Below, piece after piece: positions 1 to 5,967 of a stretch of 12,350 bases of DNA (positions are counted from its first letter, which is position 1; each line of letters opens with the position of its first letter). Under the pieces are notes generated by a model, which ran no database searches, was not told where the DNA came from, and worked only from the letters and a program-made list of their open reading frames with translations. The DNA is from Acidimicrobiaceae bacterium. Lineage in GTDB: Bacteria > Actinomycetota > Acidimicrobiia > Acidimicrobiales > Microtrichaceae. The stretch covers positions 820 through 13,169 of the forward strand of contig DORQ01000076.1 in assembly GCA_003514205.1 (NCBI GenBank), read 5' to 3'. The position numbers and the translations under genes are program-made.

Positions 1-1
1 C

Positions 2-982
2 AGCGGCAAGAACGACGGAGCGGTGGCGGACCTAACCGAACCCTCGCTAGATGCCGCATTGCCGGTCCAGAATTCGGCACTCAGGGTCGACAGAATTCTC
101 ACCATCGAGCAAGGCAAGAGCGTCACCCTCACCAGCCGCCCGGCCAACGAGCCGCGCAGGCACGGCAAAGTAGTGGCTGACCTCGGTCAGTTCGAAGAAG
201 CCGGCCTGTTCGCCGATGACCAAGGTTGGGCGATCTCGGGATATTCGCAGGCCCGTTGCGGCACCGATTGCAGCACACTCACCTACGCGATCTTCTCAGC
301 ACCTTGGGATGGCGACGTGGCTCGGGCCATTCTACGAGTGGACGATGGACCGCCCGATGACGCCGACGGCCCCGCGGTGATCGGCCGAAGCACTGCCGGT
401 CTCGTAGTCGGGTTGCCGGGCGAACTGGTCGTCACCAACTCAACGGCCGTCGTCACAAGGACTCGTGCCACCGATCTCGGCGCGCCGTGCGTGCTTGGCG
501 GGGAAACCTACCTCTGGCGAGTGGTCGACGGAAGGCTCGAGATCACGTCGGCCGGACTCGGACCGGCCACGACAGACCAGGCCACCTTCACGTTCGATCC
601 CCCGCCCGGCGCAACAGAGAGCAGGTGCCTGGATGATGCCATCGTCTGGCTCACCGACAACGGTAGAGCCAAGGCACGCGCGACCCTAGAGAGGGTGTGG
701 CAAGTCGATGATTCCACTGAGGCCGTAGCCCACTCAGTGTCAGCGCGACAGCAGCTCAGCCGACTGCTACAGAGCGGAAAGGTCCAGGTGTACCGGGCTG
801 GCCAATGGCGAGACACGGCCGTTACCCTCAGCCGTGCGAATTACCCGTCGTCCTCTTTCGCTGCATGGGCCGATGGTGACACGATCGCGGCGTGCGTCGT
901 GGGTCAGGACCCACCGCCCACCATCAGGGGCCGCAATGCCGCCGACTTTGCGAGCTGCAGTGTCGGAAAGGTTCTGGGCTGA
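2..982 (+). CDS. C-terminal part of a hypothetical, probably exported beta-rich protein (5' end outside window)
   Basis: The frame is open from base 2 to a TGA at 980-982 and gives 326 residues. A GTG at 23 could be a start, but the frame continues upstream without a stop and there is no ribosome site before the GTG, so I treat the gene as cut by the window edge. The protein is rich in short beta-like stretches, Thr, Asp and Gly. It has few Lys and several Cys, including a CGTDC pair around residues 79-83 counted from the GTG, which suits an extracytoplasmic protein. No signal peptide is visible because the N-terminus is missing. Segments such as GLFADDQGWAISG resemble blades of sialidase-like or other beta-propeller proteins, but this is only an impression. 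No catalytic motif is recognised. Third codon positions are G/C-rich and the opposing frames look like shadows. Function unknown. Confidence 0.7.
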   Translation, partial: SGKNDGAVADLTEPSLDAALPVQNSALRVDRILTIEQGKSVTLTSRPANEPRRHGKVVADLGQFEEAGLFADDQGWAISGYSQARCGTDCSTLTYAIFSAPWDGDVARAILRVDDGPPDDADGPAVIGRSTAGLVVGLPGELVVTNSTAVVTRTRATDLGAPCVLGGETYLWRVVDGRLEITSAGLGPATTDQATFTFDPPPGATESRCLDDAIVWLTDNGRAKARATLERVWQVDDSTEAVAHSVSARQQLSRLLQSGKVQVYRAGQWRDTAVTLSRANYPSSSFAAWADGDTIAACVVGQDPPPTIRGRNAADFASCSVGKVLG

Positions 983-1059
983 GCCGATCGTCCGTGGGGC
1001 TTACTGCGCAGCGATGCGACCAGACGTCATTCCCGAACCGTGGCCCGGTCGGCTTGGCG

Positions 1060-1200
1060 TCAGCTGGTCGAGCGTTCTTCGTCCTCGATCTCCGCGATCC
1101 TCCCAGCTGCGTACTTCTCAAAATCCCGTTTGATCACCAGCGCCTCGTCCATAGTCAGCCGAAATGGTCCACAGTGCCGCAGCGAACACGACCTCGGCTC
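1060..1200 (-). pseudogene. Coding-like minus-strand fragment, 3' end of an unrecognised gene
   Basis: Read on the minus strand, a frame ending in TGA at 1060-1062 gives a 30-residue tail from an ATG at 1150-1152, beginning MDEALVIKRDFEKYAAG and ending in an acidic EIEDEE stretch. About three quarters of these codons end in G or C. The same frame stays open upstream to about 1295, passing through RSCSLRHCGPFRLT just before the ATG. That looks like coding sequence with two Cys, so the ATG is probably internal to a longer, now start-less gene. There is no ribosome-binding site before the ATG. I do not recognise the family. It could be a real mini-gene, the tail of a decayed gene, or chance. It lies in a stretch where other broken genes occur. 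Confidence 0.3.
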
Positions 1201-1358
1201 AGAGCCATCGATGAGTGAAATTCCCTCTAGTCCACCGGCGCTGTGCCCGAAGAGCGTTCGACTATGCGGCCCGCGATTCGCTCTTCGCTCACCTAGGCCT
1301 GATCAGCGACACCGGCATCTGGGGCGCCGACCCCCGAATGCCGCTACCGTCGACTCAC

Positions 1359-1715
1359 ATGTTCGGACGACGAAAGAAGCGCGCACGTCCTATACTTCCT
1401 GAGGTCATCGCTGAGGCGAGGGCATACCCGAACGGCTCCGTGGCCGAGATCGCCACTGGCTGACGACGGGACGGCGCCATTCCACCCGGCGCGATCATTG
1501 GCGCCTTGACGGTTGGCCCCGACAGCACGCCCGGCGAGTATCTGCTCAACCCGAATTTCGACCCGAACCTTCCGCCACCTGAACCGTCACGCGTGTTTCC
1601 CGCCCGCTGCTCTGGTCAGCGGCCGCGACGTCGGATCGGGATGCTGAATGGCACGTTGTCGTATCCACTCCCAGAGCCAGCATACGGTCGTTCCCAAGAG
1701 CGCCCCATGGGCTGA
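1359..1715 (+). pseudogene. Small hypothetical gene interrupted by an in-frame TGA at 1461
   Basis: From the ATG at 1359 the frame reads MFGRRKKRARPILPEVIAE then ARAYPNGSVAEIATG and hits TGA at 1461-1463. The same frame resumes directly after the stop with RRDGAIPPGAIIGALTVGPD and STPGEYLLNPNFDPNLPPP, so both halves are one reading frame split by one nonsense codon with no frameshift. The layout (basic N-terminus, PEV-AEAR--PNG-V-EI, then DGAIPP-AI-GA-TVGPDG-like, then GEY--NPN) matches my recollection of a small actinobacterial protein of unknown function; that is memory, not a search. Coding character fades after about 1600, although the frame runs to 1715. In the same frame, 1248-1358 also has very high third-position G/C (RRAFDYAARDSLFAHLG) and may be an upstream part or a second remnant. 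Readthrough or a sequencing error are alternatives. Confidence 0.5.
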
Positions 1716-2135
1716 CCGAAAACGATGGATGGCCAACCCAATCTGGACGCGCTACCTCCTGCACCTTCCGATAGTCATAGGAAGTGCGACCAGCCTGATT
1801 ATCGGCTATCTCGACTGGTCGGCACCACCTCATCCGACGTAGTGCATCGCCGATACCACCGACCCACCAGCGACAGCGGCCGTCGGCGGGGACAGTGGGG
1901 TGATCACGTATTCAAGCGCAACGTGCCGCATCGGGACGACGGCGGTTACCTGATAGGCGCAACCTATCGGCAATGACAAGCCAACACCGGAGGCCACAAA
2001 AATGACGGCGACTGTTGAACAGAGAGCAGCAGGGACGCACAGAAGTGCTCAACTCCCCGAAAGGGGGCCAATTTCGATTCACGTCCCATCTGAGGCACCA
2101 TTCCTTCCCGGCACCAGCACGACAGAATTGAAGAA
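1599..2135. other. Gene-poor stretch, no supported gene
   Basis: No open frame here has consistent codon bias, a credible start and a recognisable product. A short plus-strand frame at about 1723-1842 includes a hydrophobic run (RYLLHLPIVIGSATSLIIGY) that could be a remnant of a membrane segment. An ATG at 2002 has a good GGAGG box 9 bases upstream, but its frame runs antisense through the coding-like minus-strand remnant at 2136-2493 and has no recognisable content. I read this stretch as decayed or intergenic DNA. Confidence 0.4.
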
Positions 2136-2493
2136 CTATCCTTTCGGAGCCGGACTACTCATGGAGCGCCGGCGCCATCGCACAGCCGGAAACCGCGGAA
2201 TTCGAATAGTTCCGTCAATAAGCCCTTGGCGGATCTCCTCGGCCCGGAGCCGGGCATCGGCTTCCGATCTGAACTGCTCCTTCAATATCGGCAAAAGCGA
2301 CGTCCCAGATTCAACATCGACAAACCATCGGAGCCGCCCTCGGAACGTTCGGATCATCTTTGGCAACGAGTTCGGTCCAAGCAAGGAACTCGGGCGCTCC
2401 CTTCGGAGGTGGATAAGGAAGGTCTCTCCATTCGCCTCGATGGTCTTGAACTCTCGACAGACATCCATCTTTGAAAGTATGTGCGGCGGGCAC
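2136..2493 (-). pseudogene. Frameshifted hypothetical gene
   Basis: Two minus-strand frames each carry half of what looks like one protein. The upstream part (GTG at 2493, TGA at 2311-2313) contains GEWRDLPYPPPKGAPEFLAW followed by TELVAKDDPNVPR. The other frame, ending by 2136, then carries GRLRWFVDVESGTSLLPIL followed by EQFRSEADARLRAEEIRQ and GLIDGTIR. Reading across the join near 2337-2343 gives a smooth DDPNVPR-GRLRWFVDV, which needs one base restored in the run CCGAGGGCGGC. A second frame change may exist near 2410-2450, since MDVCREFKTIEANGETF in the downstream frame also looks coding. Intact, it would be a small soluble protein of about 95-110 residues with a charged C-terminal helix. 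The family is not named. A sequencing error is possible; with other decay nearby I favour a pseudogene. Confidence 0.5.
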
Positions 2494-2906
2494 TTGGAAA
2501 ACAACCTTGATCGGCGTAACGCCCGAAGCGATCGCTCAGTCCCCGGCCGACCGAACTACCCGACATCGCGAGTATCGCCCGAAATACTCCGGGCGAGAGA
2601 ACGGATGACGAAGCGACTAGCGCCGCTATCCGAGGCATTGACATCGATTCCGAGCCGATGCGCACGCCCAGTGCCCCTCTGATGTTCATGATGCGCCACG
2701 CCGGCGGAAATCACATTGCCGTCGTCGAGCCGGATCCGGTCGCACCAACCAAATGACGATTCCGTCCCCGAAGATGACGGCAAAGTCACCGCCCCTTCGC
2801 TAGCCGCAACCGGACAGCGGGTGTGTCCGCCCCATGGTCGCCTCGGCAAGTCCGTACCATTGACCGCCAAACGGCGACTCTGAGCCCATGAGTTTGACGA
2901 AATGGC
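2494..2906. other. Gene-poor stretch, no supported gene
   Basis: A minus-strand frame (stop near 2556, open to 2870) is moderately G/C-biased at third positions but matches nothing I know and has no good start. A perfect 6-7-6 inverted repeat lies at 2811-2829 (CGGACA, 7-base spacer, TGTCCG), with no T-run beside it. No RNA gene was recognised. Confidence 0.35.
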
Positions 2907-2920
2907 TTGACCCTCCTGAG

Positions 2921-2926
2921 TAGAAT
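2921..2926 (+). promoter_or_regulatory. -10 box for a probable leaderless start
   Basis: TAGAAT is followed by seven bases and then the ATG at 2934, the spacing expected when transcription starts at or next to the start codon, as is common in actinobacteria. The only -35-like hexamer at a nearby distance is TTGACG at 2894-2899, 21 bases away, which is too far to be convincing. No Shine-Dalgarno sequence lies before the ATG, which agrees with a leaderless mRNA. Confidence 0.4.
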
Positions 2927-2933
2927 CTGGCCG

Positions 2934-3368
2934 ATGCTCGCATGCGACAACTGCATTCCCGGCAACTATGGCCGCTGGGGAGCAGTTCTCATCGCCTTCT
3001 TTGTCGTTGGGTTGGCTCTCGAGACAGTCGTCCTCGCTCGATCGATCACGAGAGGGTGGAGCCTAGGACGGTTCGTGTTAGTGGTCGCTCTAGCGCTTGC
3101 TGCTGTCGGATCAGCATCCGCGAGGTTCAGCATGACCGTCGATGGAACACACTGCGGTTCCGCGTTGGCGACGAGCAGGGAACGCGGCTGGCCCACCGAC
3201 GCCGCCTTGGACCGAATCCAGACTGCGTGCCGGGACTCGGGAATCGCTCGTGTCCACATTGCTCAACGATTGGCAGTGGTGTCGATCCTCGCATTCCTCC
3301 TCGCAGGTGGCCTCTCGCTACGACGGTGGGCAACGCTCCGCCGGCTCCCAGAAGGGGCACTGATCTAA
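2934..3368 (+). CDS. Small membrane protein with three predicted membrane segments
   Basis: The 144-residue product starts at ATG 2934, preferred over an in-frame TTG at 2907 because the -10 box at 2921 would place the transcript start at this ATG. Hydrophobic segments lie at about residues 17-35, 46-63 and 111-129. The loop between the second and third is hydrophilic, with two Cys (C74 and C99, in DGTHCG and TACRDSG). The N-terminus carries CDNC. The C-terminus is short and basic. The gene is followed after only 6 bases by another small membrane protein, so the two are probably co-transcribed. The loop Cys could form a disulfide outside the cell, but the family is not recognised and no function is proposed. 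Confidence is in the gene, not in a role. Confidence 0.65.
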   Translation: MLACDNCIPGNYGRWGAVLIAFFVVGLALETVVLARSITRGWSLGRFVLVVALALAAVGSASARFSMTVDGTHCGSALATSRERGWPTDAALDRIQTACRDSGIARVHIAQRLAVVSILAFLLAGGLSLRRWATLRRLPEGALI

Positions 3369-3374
3369 CTCCAC

Positions 3375-3704
3375 ATGGCCTGTGCTCTACTCGATCTCGT
3401 GGGTCATGTGAAGCGCCTAGTCGCTGGAATCGGATGCGGTCTCGCCTTCGTTGCAGTAGGACTGTTACTTCTCAGATTGGCGTGGCTCATCGATGGGTGT
3501 GTATTGGCCGTTGGCATAGATGAGAACTGCGTAAGGTCGGGGTGGAGGGGATCGGCAGGTAGCGCCGTGTTTGTCGGAGGAGCAGTGTCGATCTTCATGC
3601 TGGCTCCCGCTTCGCTAGTGGTTGTCCCGCTAGCTCTTTGTGTTCGGGCGCGGCGAGCGCTTCGTGAACGGCGCAATTCACGTGGCCATCTCGTGCGACG
3701 CTGA
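3375..3704 (+). CDS. Small membrane protein, likely partner of the upstream one
   Basis: The 109-residue product has hydrophobic segments at about residues 14-36 and 62-90, with a Cys-bearing loop between them (DGC at 40-42, ENC at 50-52) and a strongly basic C-terminal tail (RARRALRERR). The ATG at 3375 is 6 bases after the stop of the preceding gene and lacks its own ribosome site, which suggests translational coupling. A GTG at 3408 is an alternative start that would give MKRLVAGIGCG and a cleaner first membrane segment. The loop pattern (DG, Cys, then Cys plus Ser-Gly, then a membrane segment) resembles that of the upstream protein, so the two may be distant paralogues. Function unknown. 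It converges on the toxin gene that ends at 3781. Confidence 0.55.
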   Translation: MACALLDLVGHVKRLVAGIGCGLAFVAVGLLLLRLAWLIDGCVLAVGIDENCVRSGWRGSAGSAVFVGGAVSIFMLAPASLVVVPLALCVRARRALRERRNSRGHLVRR

Positions 3705-3780
3705 CTGAGGCGACCGTCAGTTCGCAGAATCGCAATGACCCAGACCAGAGGCGACCCTCGCTGCGACGCCACACACCACG

Positions 3781-4119
3781 TCAGTAGTTCAACAGGGTTC
3801 GTATGATCTGCGCGATGGCAAGACTCTCCGCGTCACCAATAATGCCGAGCCGGTGAATGAGCCGGTTGCGGCTGATCGATCGGAGGAGTTCGCACTGGAT
3901 GTAGCTCGTGACTTCGAGGCCGGTCTCCATCGTTGGCTCGATCTCAATATGAAGGGAAAGGCCGCGGCGAATTGTGGTGACGGGAACAACAATCGCAAAG
4001 GGAAACCCATGTCCGAAGGTATCGGGAGGCCCAATGACCAACGCTGGTCGAGATGACGCTGGCTCTCCGGGGTAGGGGTCTCCAAAATCCGTGAGCCAGA
4101 ACTCATCAACGGATGCCAT
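3781..4119 (-). CDS. MazF/PemK-family toxin (probable mRNA endoribonuclease)
   Basis: The 112-residue product has the PemK/MazF layout: an N-terminal strand DEFWLTDFGDPYPGEP, the conserved SSRPALVIG (residues 22-30), FAIVVPVTT (41-49), the GLEVTSYIQCELLRSIS region (67-83) with the family's conserved Ser and Gln/Glu positions, and RLIHRLGIIG near the end (86-95). Its length is typical. Members of this family cleave RNA at short sites and are neutralised by a DNA-binding antitoxin. The ATG at 4119 overlaps the last 14 bases of the antitoxin gene, so expression is probably translationally coupled; an AGGAGAG box lies about 11 bases upstream, within the antitoxin gene. Nothing indicates inactivation. 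Family assignment is firm by eye; toxicity and RNA specificity are inferred. Confidence 0.88.
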   Translation of the reverse strand: MASVDEFWLTDFGDPYPGEPASSRPALVIGPPDTFGHGFPFAIVVPVTTIRRGLSLHIEIEPTMETGLEVTSYIQCELLRSISRNRLIHRLGIIGDAESLAIAQIIRTLLNY

Positions 4120-4342
4120 CGGTTACCGAGCTCTCCTCTGCCTCGCCGAGGTAGTCCTCCCACGCTTCAGGATCCAGGGCCAAGGCAGCGACCTCCCCAG
4201 CGACCTGTCTCGCGAAACGCTGACGCCGGAGTGCCTCGGCGGCCTCGCGAATCGTTTCAATCAGTGTGGCTCCGGAGGCCTCGCTCAGTTCGGACAATCG
4301 CGCGTGGGTAGCCTTATCCACGCGAATGGTGGTGGTCGACAT
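4106..4342 (-). CDS. Ribbon-helix-helix antitoxin, partner of the MazF-like toxin
   Basis: From ATG 4342 the product is 78 residues. The N-terminal part MSTTTIRVDKATHARL followed by SELSEASGATLIETIREA is a typical ribbon-helix-helix fold: a short beta strand that reads DNA, then two helices. The acidic C-terminal part (WEDYLGEAEESS, residues 61-72) is the likely toxin-wrapping tail. The start at 4342 is preferred over an in-frame ATG at 4366, because the extra eight residues are unlike the family and an RHH strand usually begins within a few residues of Met. The order antitoxin then toxin with a 14-bp overlap is standard for such modules. The region just upstream has repeats suited to autoregulation. 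The system is probably complete. Confidence 0.82.
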   Translation of the reverse strand: MSTTTIRVDKATHARLSELSEASGATLIETIREAAEALRRQRFARQVAGEVAALALDPEAWEDYLGEAEESSVTDGIR

Positions 4343-4349
4343 GGCTTCA

Positions 4350-4387
4350 TGTCTACATCCATACATCGCTATTGTCTACACAATTGT
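4350..4387 (-). promoter_or_regulatory. Probable operator/promoter of the toxin-antitoxin pair
   Basis: Immediately upstream of the antitoxin start are two copies of TGTCTACA (plus-strand reading, 4350-4357 and 4373-4380), 23 bases apart, about two helical turns. The second copy lies in an inverted repeat ATTGT-CTAC-ACAAT (4371-4384), which overlaps the palindrome ACAATTGT (4380-4387). This arrangement suits binding by RHH dimers and autorepression of the operon. The -10 box is not clear. Confidence 0.45.
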
Positions 4388-4528
4388 CGGGAGCAGCGCT
4401 GCTGGTAGTGCCAATCGCTGAGGGCAGCATCTCAGGCACCGCTGCATGGGTGCCCACCATCGGATCATTTCGAGGCCTGGCGTCCGCTGCGAGCGCCGGC
4501 CCTGTCTCGCAGACGTAGCAAGACGAGA

Positions 4529-5029
4529 CTACGAAGCCGACGGTCCAAGCCCGGTTTGAACCAATGCCTCGGCCACGATTTCGGGATCAGAACATGCGGC
4601 CGCAAATGCCCCGATGCGTGCCGCAATGTCTCGTCCGAGCAGCCACTCACCAATCGGGTCGCCGACGAGTGCGAGCCGTTTCGGCCGGATCGTGAAGGTG
4701 TAACGCCAGACCGCCTCTGTCGTGGTGTCGTCCACAGGTTTGAACTGCCAACCCCCACCGAATGCCTCGAAGAACCTCGGGCCGTTCACCATCTTCATTC
4801 CGACCTGGGTCGGGGGGCGGTAGGAGGTGTACATAGAGATCATCCTGAGACGGTGACGCGATGTCGTTGAAGTCCGTACTCCTTTGCCAGGCCGTTCTGC
4901 TCCGTCAAGAAGGTGTTGCTCTCGGATGAACGGATCCCATTTGAGTCTGAGCCGCCCAGTCGTTTGTGACACCGCGAATGCCTCAGTCGCAGAGACGCCG
5001 ACCTGCACGGTTCTTTCGATTCGCGGCAC
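4529..5029 (-). CDS. SRPBCC (START/polyketide cyclase-like) family protein
   Basis: The 166-residue product from GTG 5029 fits a single SRPBCC domain: the opening strand IERTVQVGVSATEAFAV, an early helix with LRLKWDPFIREQHLLDG (about 27-43), strands through RMISMYTSYRPPTQVGMKM and GGGWQFKPVD-TTTEAVWRYT (90-111), and the long C-terminal helix IGEWLLGRDIAARIGAF (about 126-142). Such proteins bind hydrophobic ligands in a deep cavity; some are cyclases or lipid carriers, and no substrate can be read here. The frame is open further upstream to 5113, but the residues before VPRIERTV do not look like this fold, and the GTG has a weak GGCAGG box five bases upstream. The start is therefore moderately uncertain. 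It is on the same strand as the toxin-antitoxin pair, 186 bases upstream, with no sign of a shared operon. Confidence 0.72.
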   Translation of the reverse strand: MPRIERTVQVGVSATEAFAVSQTTGRLRLKWDPFIREQHLLDGAERPGKGVRTSTTSRHRLRMISMYTSYRPPTQVGMKMVNGPRFFEAFGGGWQFKPVDDTTTEAVWRYTFTIRPKRLALVGDPIGEWLLGRDIAARIGAFAAACSDPEIVAEALVQTGLGPSAS

Positions 5030-5131
5030 ACCACAGCCTGCCACATCATGTGAGCCGATCACTCTTGGGTATCTCGTTCGCCCAGCAGCACTAGAGACCA
5101 GCCGCACGTTCATAGGTCTCGCAGGCAGCGT

Positions 5132-5215
5132 GGCCTGTTCGAGGCAGGCAACGCCTGAACTCGAAAGGGGCTCGGGGAGGTCATGGCCGCATACTTCAAC
5201 GACGACGCTGTGGTG
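5132..5215 (+). pseudogene. Possible remnant of a SnoaL/NTF2-like gene
   Basis: The plus frame reads GLFEAGNA, a TGA at 5156-5158, then TRKGLGEVMAAYFNDDAVVL and MAEPR. The pattern FEAGNA-----GLGEVMAAYFNDDAV resembles the start of SnoaL-like/NTF2-fold proteins, where helix one is followed by a '-YFADDAV-' strand. An ATG at 5183 has a GGGGAGG box three bases upstream, but the frame soon runs antisense into the VOC gene at 5270 and loses any family likeness. A decayed or truncated copy is the simplest reading; chance similarity over about 25 residues is a real alternative. Confidence 0.25.
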
Positions 5216-5269
5216 CTGATGGCCGAGCCCCGTTGCATGGACCGGTCGAGGTTGGATTGCGTCGAATCA

Positions 5270-5710
5270 TCAAATCCACGGCTTGGCGTGCAGTTGGGGA
5301 CTACCACCATCGGCCGGAGGCCGGCGCTTGTCCTCGACCAGGTCCCATCTGTTGCCCGAACAGTCTTCGAACACTGCCACGGTGCCGTAGCTCTCCACTC
5401 GCGGAGCTTCGAGAAATCGAACGCCCGACTCCACCATTCGTTCGTGTTCGGCGGCAAAGTCGTCGGTATACAGGAAGAAGGCCACGCGACCACCAGCTTG
5501 CATGCCGACATGAGAACTCTGAAGATCATCGCTTGGTTGCGCCAACAGGATCGCCATCGATTCCTCACCGGCGGGCCCGACCACCACCCACCTTTTCCCA
5601 TTGCCCAGGTCCGAGTCTTCGATCAGATCAAAACCCAGGCAACGCGTGAAGAAGGCGATCCCCTCGTCGTAATCGTTGACCAAGAGTGAAAGGAGCCCGA
5701 TTCTTGCCAT
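5270..5710 (-). CDS. VOC superfamily (glyoxalase/bleomycin-resistance/dioxygenase fold) protein
   Basis: From ATG 5710 the product is 146 residues, one pair of VOC beta-alpha-beta-beta-beta modules. The first module begins ARIGLLSLLVNDYDEGIAFF-RCLGFDLIEDSD. The second includes GGRVAFFLYTDDFAAEHERM, GVRFLEAPRVESYGT and VAVFEDCSGNRWDLVE. This matches a common subfamily in which the final strands read E-YGTVAVFED--GNRWDL; E106 and E115 sit where metal ligands often lie, but the usual N-terminal His of metal-binding members is not seen in the first strand. An upstream extension to 5815 exists in frame but is unlike the family. Substrate unknown. It is divergent from the acyl-CoA dehydrogenase gene, across a 297-base region with strong palindromes. 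Confidence 0.85.
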   Translation of the reverse strand: MARIGLLSLLVNDYDEGIAFFTRCLGFDLIEDSDLGNGKRWVVVGPAGEESMAILLAQPSDDLQSSHVGMQAGGRVAFFLYTDDFAAEHERMVESGVRFLEAPRVESYGTVAVFEDCSGNRWDLVEDKRRPPADGGSPQLHAKPWI

Positions 5711-5890
5711 ACTCCAGTATCGCGGCCGTTTGACCTCAGAGCCCCAAGGCGGCAGCTTCGCCGGGCGAAATAGTGTGAGCCCATTGATGGCCCTTGCCAC
5801 AACAGGATTGGGCACGACTACTCCCTCACTCGGCGGGAAGACCCCTAGCTGTGCGATCTCGAGGAGCTCGATGTCGGCATGAGGTTGGTG

Positions 5891-5905
5891 GTTGCGCTCC
5901 GCAAC
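5891..5905. promoter_or_regulatory. Perfect 6-3-6 inverted repeat in the divergent region
   Basis: GTTGCG, a CTC spacer and CGCAAC form a perfect hairpin or dyad 28 bases before the larger palindrome. It could be part of an operator array or a promoter-proximal structure for either divergent gene. There is no run of T, so a terminator is unlikely. Confidence 0.3.
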
Positions 5906-5932
5906 ACGACTGGCTGATTACCCCCGATTACA

Positions 5933-5952
5933 ACTTGACCAGTCGGTCAAGT
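5933..5952. promoter_or_regulatory. Probable TetR-family operator upstream of the acyl-CoA dehydrogenase
   Basis: ACTTGACC-AGTC-GGTCAAGT is a perfect 8-4-8 palindrome, 55 bases before the dehydrogenase ATG. TTGACC within it looks like a -35 hexamer; a weak TACGAG lies 16 bases on at 5957-5962. Palindromes with TTGAC...GTCAA arms are typical of TetR-type repressors of acyl-CoA metabolism in actinobacteria. A bound repressor would overlap the -35 region. No TetR gene is in the window. Confidence 0.55.
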
Positions 5953-5967
5953 ACCGTACGAGCAGGC

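Noticed and set aside
1040..1402. Plus-strand frame of 120 codons beginning MARSAWRQLVERSSSS
   Set aside because: It is Ser/Arg-rich with no fold, and lies across better coding signals in other frames (plus 1248 onward and minus 1060-1200).
2002..2682. A 226-codon plus-strand frame with a good GGAGG box
   Set aside because: It runs antisense through the minus-strand remnant at 2136-2493, its product is Arg/Ser-rich without any recognisable fold, and its character is that of a shadow frame. The ribosome box may be chance.
2556..2870. Minus-strand frame of about 104 codons in the gap before the membrane proteins
   Set aside because: Third-position bias is only moderate, the start is poor and no motif is seen. 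It could be another remnant, but this is too weak to list as a gene.
5183..5689. Plus-strand frame of 168 codons starting at the GGGGAGG box
   Set aside because: After about 30 residues it runs antisense to the VOC gene and has no family likeness; only the first part is kept, as a possible remnant.
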